DNA from: Bacillota bacterium
Lineage (GTDB): Bacteria; Bacillota; Sulfobacillia; Sulfobacillales; Sulfobacillaceae
Reading direction: 5' to 3'
DNA: 5,339 nucleotides
NCBI GenBank assembly: GCA_021820675.1
Contig: JAKADI010000174.1
Span: 1 to 5,339, forward strand
The stretch's first letter is position 1; every line of letters starts with the position of its first letter. The translations under genes and the position numbers were made by a program. The notes beneath the pieces are model-generated. The model was not told the origin of the DNA, did not search any database, and saw only the letters and a program-made list of their open reading frames with translations. Positions 1 through 5,339 of this stretch are shown piece by piece.

Positions 1-491
1 TAGAAAAGTCTATCGTGTCGAGATTTTGTAATGCACGGACAATCCATTTATCCCCTGTTCCGAAATCCGATTGAAAAAGTACCGCCAATAAGCCGGACGG
101 GCCTTATCTTGTATTCCTGGGATTTCCTTGGCAATTTCGAGGCCTGTGCGTATAGAGTCCCAATTAAATGGCACCACATCGTGTTGAATGCGTTGAAGAC
201 CACTCAAGCCTTGATCGGACTCTGTGGATTGCACATAGACGTCAAGAGCCGCTCGATTGCCCGCTGCAATCACTGGCCCAAACTTCCACCGATAATACCC
301 GTCGTGTGATTGGCCAACACATCATAAAATTGTTCCACCGTATAGGATGCCAACATCCTGTCGTTCACTTGATCCATACGTAATTCCGCATCCCCGTTCT
401 GCTTCACCTCTCGCCATCCCCAATAGCGGGCGATCTGTGTTTCCCATTGTTGTTCGTTGGCGCCTCTCCATAATCTCTTCATCATGTTCAT
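1..491 (-). pseudogene. Uncharacterised protein gene, twice frameshifted, 3' end outside window
   Basis: The start is ATG at 489-491, chosen because AAGGGAG lies 9 bases upstream (501-507). The first frame reads to about residue 65 (FYDVLANHTTG). It would then hit a stop at 270-272, but the adjacent frame continues without a break in sense: YYRWKFGPVIAAGNRAALDV through GLEIAKEIPGIQDK (to about 105). A second shift near 102 gives GPSGLLAVLF, FGTGDKW and IVRALQNLD, which stays open to position 1. Without the second repair the middle frame stops at 10-12 with an unconvincing tail. Both shifts are explained by one missing G in a G run (298-300 and 102-103). Repaired, about 164 residues are visible, rich in Trp and Tyr, with no signal peptide or membrane segment. 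The combination of an EQFYDVL..YYRWK block and a later G-x-x-GLLAVLF..FGTxDKW block resembles a family of uncharacterised bacterial proteins I recall; the second block is loosely like a helix-hairpin-helix loop. No function is assigned. It could be a decaying gene or an intact gene with sequencing errors. Confidence 0.6.
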
Positions 492-500
492 AGTCGTCGG

Positions 501-507
501 CTCCCTT
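501..507 (-). promoter_or_regulatory. Ribosome binding site for the 491 start
   Basis: On the minus strand this reads AAGGGAG, a good Shine-Dalgarno match, followed by a 9-base spacer to ATG at 489-491. It decides that start over the ATG codons 2 and 3 codons further in. Confidence 0.55.
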
Positions 508-515
508 TCGCCTAT

Positions 516-644
516 TCAATGGCCCCACGCAGATCCTCTGAATCGGGTATGCCCATTCCATGGTCCTAGCCCCTGTTTCGCCCGCAGTTTCGCATAGACT
601 GCCAGCGCCGCAATCCGGTAGCCACAATCGTCCCCTGTTTTCAT
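516..644 (-). CDS. Possible short ORF, 42 residues, unknown function
   Basis: ATG at 642-644 runs to TGA at 516-518. The product begins MKTGDDCGYRIAALAVYAKL and continues with RAKQGLGPWNG. The central part (RIAALAVYAKLRAKQ) looks like an amphipathic basic helix, and the codon choice is similar to that of the following gene. It ends 24 bases before the frameshifted gene at 491, on the same strand, so the two could share a transcript. The upstream ribosome site is weak (AGGG, 8 bases from the ATG), and an in-frame TAG lies three codons before the ATG. The ORF starts within a few bases of the left edge of the structured RNA region (about 652), so it may be the 3' remnant of a longer gene cut by that element. 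I do not recognise the protein. It could also be a chance frame. Confidence 0.35.
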   Translation of the reverse strand: MKTGDDCGYRIAALAVYAKLRAKQGLGPWNGHTRFRGSAWGH

Positions 645-651
645 GCGATGA

Positions 652-1027
652 CCCTACCGCTAGCTCGCTCTCCCTTTCCCATCGCCACGAAGGGGTTACG
701 GTCTAGATGTTCCTTCGGTTTACGCGGAGCCCCCGTCCTCGCGGACGCGCACACACAACTCGATTCTCCGTGGAGGGCTAGTCCTTGCGGAGACCGGAAT
801 TGCACCGGCTCAAAACGGTCAGCTTATCTTGGCGCACCGAAATCCGAGTAGCTGACAATTTGATGGTTCATGGCCGTTCCGTGAGGGTGAAATCCCCTTG
901 CGTGATTTATCCCCCCTGACCTCGACCTGCCCCTTTTACCACGACCCCCGCAGGTAGAACGGACTCCGAATGAAGCACAACAAGGCGACACACGCACCCT
1001 CAGAGTCAGCAAGGCCGCCCCGCCCTT
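652..1027 (+). ncRNA. Structured RNA region, candidate orphan HEARO / IscB-type omega RNA
   Basis: There is no credible gene here, but many compact helices can be drawn: 671-676 with 690-695; 734-738 with 743-747; 794-797 with 805-808, extended by 790-792 with 809-811; 818-824 with 850-856 enclosing 828-832 with 844-848; 880-887 with 895-902 (8 bp, 7-base loop); 916-919 and 921-923 with 1003-1009; and inside that, 925-930 with 950-955. Several of these use G-U pairs (671/695, 830/846, 882/900, 883/899) that would be A-C mismatches on the other strand, so transcription of the plus strand is favoured. The length (about 375 nt), multi-hairpin layout, a GGAATTGCA-type segment after a GTCC, and the ATGA just left of the start recall HEARO RNAs, the omega RNAs of IscB/IsrB elements. 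That family name comes from memory, not alignment. No IscB/IsrB ORF follows, because the ATPase 3' end begins at 1028. The boundaries are approximate. Confidence 0.5.
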
Positions 1028-3559
1028 TCATGGGGCCGGAGACTTAGAAGATGCTGCATCCTTGCCGTACACCGCCCCATGGGGATGTAGCGGGGTAGTG
1101 AGAAGGCGCTCCCAAAATCCCCGCGGGTGATCGGCGCCAGCAAAGTGTGTCAAGGCGCGCCGTTTAATGAGGTCGAGACCCACCATCCACAAGAGATTAT
1201 ATCCCCACACCCAGCCAATCCAAGTCCATGGCAGACGGGGCACAATCCACCCGAACCCCGTCAAAAACACGGAAAAGACCTGGGTTGCTAAAATCGCACT
1301 GAATAATTGCCAGGACGGAAAGGGGCGCCGCCAGAAACTGCCCGAAGCTCGGGTCAGAAAGAGCATTAAGTGGCCGCCTACCACCAATTGCAGAAAGATC
1401 AGCGTCTGCAGCTGCGTGGTGGGCAAGTGAGCGTGTTTCCCAATCAGTAGCAGCACAAAGGTTTGCACCACCGAGAGACCGCCCAGAATCGATGCGATAC
1501 TAATCACCTGGCGCATATCCCACCGGACTGGCTGAGGGTCTATACGCGTGTGGTCATAGGCGATGGTCATAATGGGAATGTCATCTAATAAAGCCAAAAT
1601 GACAATCATCACAGCCGTCAGCGGATAGGTGTTATACATCAGCATGGCTAGCACGACAAAGACCATAATATCAATCGTCATGGCGATACGGTAGACGGTA
1701 TAACTATTCATCCGCTCAAAAATCCGCCGCGCTTCTTGGACCGCCTTGATGATCACACCCAGTCCTGGCGCTGTCAATACGAGGGCGGCGGCGGCGCGGG
1801 CCGCATCCGTCGCACCGGAGACCGCAATGCCCACGTCCGCCTGTTTCAGGGCTGGGGCATCATTGACCCCGTCTCCGGTCATCCCGACTAGATGCCCTTG
1901 GCTTTGCAAGGCCTTGACGATACCGTATTTATGTTCGGGAAAGACTTGGGCAAATCCATCAGCCCTTTCAATCTGTAGGGCGGCATCGCCAATGACGCTG
2001 CCGTCCTGGCCGAAGAGAGTATTAGCCTCTTGAATATGCGGCCCCATTCCCAGTTCTTTCGAAATTTCGCGAGCGATGGCAATATTATCCCCGGTGACCA
2101 TCTTCACGGTGATCCCCTCCGCCTGAGCTTGCGCAATCGTCTGCGCCGCATCCGGGCGCGGTGGGTCGTATAAGGGCAGCAGGCCGAGATACTCCCAAAC
2201 GTGCGGAGATCGGCTGCACGCGACACCCAAGGTCCGGAACCCATGCGTTGCCAAGTCGTGGATCGCCTCGTCACTGCGCTGAGCGCTCGCGGTGTCCAAG
2301 TGCACCATCGCGGCAATAACTTGCGGCGCCCCTTTTGTGACTTGAAAGACGGCGCCATGGGCATCGGTGACAGTGGCGGCTGTCCGTTTGGACACCGGGT
2401 CAAAAGGGATGAACTGGCTTTGTTGGTACCCGGACGTTGTGCCCCCCCGCTGCTGCAGGCCTTCCATCACCGCCAAGTCAATCGGGTCATGATCCTCCAT
2501 ATGCGAAGCCAGAGCTGCGGCGAGGAGCAACTCCTTCTCATCTTTCGCCGCAAAACAAATAGGAGATCCGAGGGTTAAGTGATTTTGGGTCAATGTCCCG
2601 GTCTTGTCCGAACACAGGGTATCGATTCCCGCCATTTCCTCGATGGATTGCAACCGGGTCACAATAGCTTTCATCCGCGATAAAGATAAGGCCCCCAGCG
2701 CCATTGTCACCGACAACACGGCAGGCATGGCGACGGGGATGGACGCTACCACCAATATCAATATGAACTGGATGAGATCCAAGACGGGCAATCCCCGGGA
2801 CAACTCCACGAGGACCAGAATCAAGCTCAGTCCCACTGCCATAAAGATCAGAAAATCGCCCACTTGCATGACCGCTTTCTGGAAATGTGACACGGCCCCG
2901 GCGCTAGCCACCAATTTAGCCGTGCGCCCGAAGTAGGTGGCGTTTCCCGTCGCAATCACCACGCCCTGCATCTCGCCCTGTTTGGCGATAGTTCCAGAGT
3001 ATGTCACCTCTCCGACTTTCTTGGTGACCGGCAGGGATTCTCCCGTGATGGCGGACTGGTCGACCTTTAGGTACTCTCCAGATAGAAGGGCCACGTCCGC
3101 GGGAATAATATCGCCCAGATGTATCTGGACCATGTCACCCGGCACGAGTTGGGCCGCATTGATGCGTTGCCAGTGTCCATCTCGCAAGACCTGCGCCTGA
3201 AAAGCCAGTTGGTTTTTCAGGGCCGCAATGGCATCGGCGGCTTTATGTTCTTGCCAAAATCCTATAAGCGCATTGGTCAATAGCAGGACAGTTACAATAA
3301 TAAAGTCATCCCAATGCCCGATAATCGCGGACAGAATAGCGGCCAATTCGATCATCCAAGGAATGGGACCCCAAAAATAACCCAAAAATCGCTGCAACGC
3401 ACTCACGTGAACCTCATCCAGACCATTGGAGCCAAATTGCGCATAACGCTCCTGGACTTCAGGAGTAGTGAGGCCATTCTGGGAACTCTCCATGTTCTTG
3501 AATACCTCGGCCGCGCTGATTGTATGGATGTCTTCTGCGTGCATGGGGACAATCGGCAT
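1028..3559 (-). CDS. Plasma-membrane proton-pumping P-type (P-IIIA) ATPase
   Basis: This 843-residue protein exports H+ across the cytoplasmic membrane at the cost of ATP through a phospho-aspartate intermediate. Helices M1-M2 lie at about 62-101. The actuator domain carries TGES at 172-175. M3-M4 span about 233-285, with the PVAMPA kink at 275-280. The phosphorylated residue is D318 in CSDKTGTLT. The nucleotide-binding domain spans about 330-440, with KGAP at 409-412. DPPRPD is at 465-470, TGD at 489-491 and the hinge TGDGVNDAP at 561-569. M5-M10 lie at about 620-797. N96 in M2 and D660 in M6 match the proton-site Asn and Asp of plant pumps (AHA2 N106 and D684). Heavy-metal features (CPC, HMA domain) are absent, and it lacks the long C-terminal autoinhibitory domain of plant pumps. 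Oddities are Asp659 next to D660 and Asp630 in M5. ATG 3557-3559 is chosen for its strong ribosome site; ATG 3542-3544 is a weaker alternative. It appears monocistronic. Confidence 0.96.
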   Translation of the reverse strand: MPIVPMHAEDIHTISAAEVFKNMESSQNGLTTPEVQERYAQFGSNGLDEVHVSALQRFLGYFWGPIPWMIELAAILSAIIGHWDDFIIVTVLLLTNALIGFWQEHKAADAIAALKNQLAFQAQVLRDGHWQRINAAQLVPGDMVQIHLGDIIPADVALLSGEYLKVDQSAITGESLPVTKKVGEVTYSGTIAKQGEMQGVVIATGNATYFGRTAKLVASAGAVSHFQKAVMQVGDFLIFMAVGLSLILVLVELSRGLPVLDLIQFILILVVASIPVAMPAVLSVTMALGALSLSRMKAIVTRLQSIEEMAGIDTLCSDKTGTLTQNHLTLGSPICFAAKDEKELLLAAALASHMEDHDPIDLAVMEGLQQRGGTTSGYQQSQFIPFDPVSKRTAATVTDAHGAVFQVTKGAPQVIAAMVHLDTASAQRSDEAIHDLATHGFRTLGVACSRSPHVWEYLGLLPLYDPPRPDAAQTIAQAQAEGITVKMVTGDNIAIAREISKELGMGPHIQEANTLFGQDGSVIGDAALQIERADGFAQVFPEHKYGIVKALQSQGHLVGMTGDGVNDAPALKQADVGIAVSGATDAARAAAALVLTAPGLGVIIKAVQEARRIFERMNSYTVYRIAMTIDIMVFVVLAMLMYNTYPLTAVMIVILALLDDIPIMTIAYDHTRIDPQPVRWDMRQVISIASILGGLSVVQTFVLLLIGKHAHLPTTQLQTLIFLQLVVGGHLMLFLTRASGSFWRRPFPSWQLFSAILATQVFSVFLTGFGWIVPRLPWTWIGWVWGYNLLWMVGLDLIKRRALTHFAGADHPRGFWERLLTTPLHPHGAVYGKDAASSKSPAP

Positions 3560-3564
3560 GGGAA

Positions 3565-3574
3565 CCCCTCCCTC
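3565..3574 (-). promoter_or_regulatory. Ribosome binding site of the proton ATPase
   Basis: The minus strand reads GAGGGAGGGG, a strong Shine-Dalgarno match. The GGAGG core sits about 7 bases before ATG 3557-3559, which supports that start over the in-frame Met five codons later. Confidence 0.75.
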
Positions 3575-3581
3575 AACTGGA

Positions 3582-3609
3582 ATGTTTATCTGCGGTGCAT
3601 TTCTGTCAA
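3582..3609 (-). promoter_or_regulatory. Candidate sigma-A promoter of the proton ATPase
   Basis: The minus strand has a perfect -35 box TTGACA (3604-3609), a 16-base spacer, and a weak -10 box AAACAT (3582-3587) that keeps the second A and last T of TATAAT. Transcription would start near 3575, directly before the ribosome site, leaving a leader of roughly 16 bases. The -10 box matches only 3 of 6 positions, so the call is tentative. Confidence 0.4.
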
Positions 3610-3762
3610 AAATTATCCTCTTTATTATTGGCGGGCTTTTCAGACGAGACCGCCGTTAATGATAACTTAAGTTTCACACGTTCATCATACAGTGTTTTTC
3701 GACGCGAATGCCGCCGCCCACCCTTGCCATGCGGCCCTGTGTCCTCATTCCCGTTGGGCGCT

Positions 3763-5027
3763 TTAGGCGGACTTATTGAAAGCTGGTAACTGATCGCCCA
3801 AGCACGGCTCCGCACACAGGGTGTTGAGGGCGACATATTCAGCGCCCGCTGAAATTGTGCCCGATCTACGGAGCCCGACTCCGCGATGGCGGCCCTGCCC
3901 CCCTGCAGCAGTTCCTCGAACACCGCTTACAATCGTTGCGCCAAAGATTTCTCGACCCATTCGGCCACACTGCCCTCAAACAGCGGGCCGAAGAATGCGT
4001 AGACATTGACCCGCCGACAATACGTGAGGAAGATGGAGAAGAGGCAGCTACGCGTCACTGTTTCTGGTACGGAAATCGGCACAGGCACCGTGTGACGTCG
4101 CCTTCCTACGAGACCACGATTTCAACATAGTGGGTGTGGAGTGTCCGGCAACGCTTCGCGTGGCCTCCTGTGTTCACGCCATGAGCAGCGCCTTGGCGTC
4201 CAGCTTTTGTCCTGAGTAAGTATACGGACGTTGGTCTTTGCGCACGCCACACGCCACGCGCAGCGTGGTTTTTCATCTACCGCATCGCCTGAATGAGCCT
4301 TGCACCGCTCAACCCCCGATCGGTCAGCACGTCCAGCGCCTGAAAGCCGTGTTGGACTGCCCGTTTGATCACCGTCATCAATTGCGTGATTTTGTCCCTG
4401 GGACGTTCTTTTCGCCGGGTGTTTCCGCGCGGGTACGCAGGATTTTTTGTCCTGTGCTTTGCCCGGCTTTCCGCGTGGTCTCTTTTCCGCATGCATGCGG
4501 AAATCCGTGGGGTAAAACTTTTTCCAGCACAATAGCTTAGCACGAGGTCTTGACACCCTTATCGGGTTATCCAAGGCCCCATGGCCGAAGCTGGACGACA
4601 CGTTTGCGAAGTGCCGTCGGGCCCAAGAGGCGGGGTTATCGTCAAGGGTGACCGCCTCCGTGTCTGCCACGATCTTGTCGGAATTGGTCAGCATCTGGAA
4701 TCGCGTGGCCACGCCGTACAAAATCCTTCTCCACGGCATCTTCTCGTGGTTTTTCAGGCGATAACGGGCGTCCCGTTTGACCGTGGTGACCTTCTGGCAT
4801 GCACTGGGATACAAACTGTGGACGCTGTTCAACCACAGCAGCAGCAGCATAATCATGAGCGCCAAAATTTCCGCTACCCCATATCCATCCTGTTTCGCAA
4901 ATCCCTCCTTCCAGAGACTGGCATGGCGTTTAAAGGTGCCTGTCCCCTCGACTATGATGGTATTGATGGAATACTGGTGTTCATCGCGCACCTTTTTGAT
5001 CGCTGTCGCATTGTTCCGCCTGATCAC
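3763..5027 (-). pseudogene. Degenerate IS4-like DDE transposase
   Basis: Pieces of one transposase can be read in order on the minus strand but in changing frames. From GTG 5025-5027: IIVEGTGTFKRHASLWKEGF, MPWRRILYGVATRF and VTLDD (first catalytic Asp, near 4640), continuing to HAEKRPRGKPGKAQDKK. After a shift near 4430: PRDKITQLMTVIKRAV and DVLTD (second catalytic Asp, 4319-4321). After a TAG and another shift near 4265: LRVACGVRKDQRP and KLDAKALLMA, then TGA at 4174-4176. Then RCRTLHTHYVEIVVS, TAG, and CRFPYQKQ, TGA. Then YCRRVNVYAFFGPLFEG, AQRL, TAA, VFEELLQ. The C-terminus is GDQLPAFNKSA, stop 3763-3765. The segment between RFPYQK and the YCRRVN block, where the family carries the Y-R-E-K motif with the catalytic Glu, is missing, so this is an old and inactive copy. 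The family is assigned from remembered conserved blocks. I could not place convincing terminal inverted repeats. Confidence 0.8.
4484..4503. repeat. Perfect 20-bp palindrome inside the transposase remnant
   Basis: The half-site TTTCCGCATG (4484-4493) is followed directly by its exact reverse complement CATGCGGAAA (4494-4503). It lies in codons for the conserved stretch DFRMHAEKR of the transposase, so part of the symmetry may come from coding constraint. No function is shown. Confidence 0.6.
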
Positions 5028-5339
5028 ACTCCGTTTTTGGTTGATTGGGCTGGTACCTTAATCCTATCAAACGCCCCGTATTTCTGCGGGTTTTGCGGTC
5101 GTTTGACTCATGAGGCTTGTTCGGATTGCACGGTGCGACACTCACGTGAAAATCCATGGCGGTTTCTATCCCTCATGGTCGACAGAAGGCCGGCTATGTC
5201 CCTTTTGGCGGCTACTGTGCCTCTTACGGGCCAAGGCAGGGGACGTAACGACTTGCCGAATGGGAGCGCTGGGATTATACGCCCGTGTTCGCACCAGGCA
5301 AAAATTCATCCAAAGACTGCAGCAGCGGGGTTAAGTACA
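5028..5339. other. 312 bases with no supported gene; weak interrupted frame on plus strand
   Basis: The stretch begins with the presumed outer flank of the transposase remnant. The one thing of note is a plus-strand frame from ATG 5156-5158 reading MAVSIPHGRQKAGYVPFGGY, then a TAA at 5246-5248, then in the same frame LAEWERWDYTPVFAPGKN, open to the window end. It could be a gene with one nonsense change, or chance. On the minus strand the last 60 bases read YLTPLLQSLDEFLPGANTGV and then a stop, which could equally be the tail of a gene lying outside the window. The two readings exclude each other, and I cannot choose. No ribosome site supports either. Confidence 0.2.

Larger units (their letters stand above)
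3763..5080. mobile_element. Remnant of an IS4-like insertion sequence, ends uncertain
   Basis: The transposase wreck implies an insertion sequence of roughly 1.3 to 1.5 kb. The only end-like similarity I found is gapped: inward from the left GGGCGCTTTAGG (from about 3756) and inward from the right GGGCGTTTGATAGG (about 5062-5075, minus strand). The left copy runs into the last transposase codons, which is unusual for a terminal repeat, so the ends are not settled and no target-site duplication can be named. The element sits upstream of the proton ATPase but stops about 150 bases short of its promoter, so it is unlikely to interrupt expression. Confidence 0.45.

Noticed and set aside
322..627. 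Minus-strand frame of 101 codons
   Set aside because: It overlaps both the better-supported gene starting at 491 and the short ORF at 516-644, and its own sequence has no protein-like blocks.
824..1012. Minus-strand open frame of 62 codons, and a plus-strand frame 648-851
   Set aside because: Both lie inside the hairpin-rich region, are rich in Arg, Cys and Gly, and have no ribosome site. They look like by-products of a structured GC-rich RNA.
2201..2578. Plus-strand frame of 125 codons and other long frames between 1167 and 3200 on either strand
   Set aside because: All lie within the proton ATPase gene, whose motifs run in one uninterrupted frame. These are shadows with no ribosome site or recognisable motif.
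1028..3559. Heavy-metal (P-IB), Ca2+ (P-IIA) or K+ (Kdp) ATPase as the identity of the pump
   Set aside because: There is no CPC or HMA domain, the M4 motif is PVAMPA rather than PEGLP, the topology has ten helices, and M6 has the Asp typical of proton pumps.
3628..3656. GGCGG...CCGCC inverted repeat upstream of the ATPase promoter
   Set aside because: It has a five-base stem with a long loop, no T run and no known operator resemblance, so it is too weak to call.
4254..4273. Hairpin CCACGC-GCA-GCGTGG followed by five Ts, like a plus-strand terminator
   Set aside because: It lies inside the transposase remnant, exactly at conserved codons (LRVACGVRKD) where a frame break occurs, and no plus-strand gene precedes it. 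Chance or decay is simpler.
1..5339. tRNA, rRNA or CRISPR array
   Set aside because: Reading both strands showed no cloverleaf with a TTCGAAT-type arm, no rRNA signature and no regularly spaced repeats.

Overview
The window is about 53% GC by eye and holds one intact protein gene, a P-type plasma-membrane proton pump on the minus strand (1028-3559). It is flanked on both sides by decayed or mobile-looking DNA. A P-IIIA H+-ATPase in a bacterium, strong Shine-Dalgarno sites (GGGAGG and AAGGGAG types) and intermediate GC suggest an acid-living Gram-positive of the Sulfobacillus or Alicyclobacillus kind. That placement is inference; the sequence has no taxonomic marker.

Layout from left to right. 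Positions 1-491 (minus) carry an uncharacterised gene that leaves the window at its 3' end. It reads as one protein only if two single-base frameshifts are repaired, near 299 and near 102, each a missing G in a G run. Just upstream of it, 516-644 (minus) is a possible 42-residue ORF 24 bases away. Positions 652-1027 contain no convincing gene but a dense series of hairpins. G-U wobbles in three of the helices fit transcription of the plus strand only. I interpret this as a structured RNA, possibly an orphan HEARO / IscB-type omega RNA with no nuclease gene beside it. It ends tail-to-tail against the stop codon of the proton pump.

The pump gene has its own ribosome binding site (3565-3574) and a plausible sigma-A-like promoter (3582-3609), which would give a very short leader. 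Upstream of it, 3763-5027 (minus) is the wreck of an IS4-like DDE transposase. The N-terminus, first catalytic Asp, second catalytic Asp, RFPYQK block and C-terminus can all be read, but in different frames with several stops, and the segment expected to carry the catalytic Glu is missing. The last 312 bases (5028-5339) hold no gene I can support, only a weak interrupted reading frame.

Functionally, the pump would export protons using ATP and help hold a near-neutral cytoplasm or the membrane potential. The other elements look unrelated to it. They suggest an accessory locus shaped by insertion and decay around a monocistronic pump gene.
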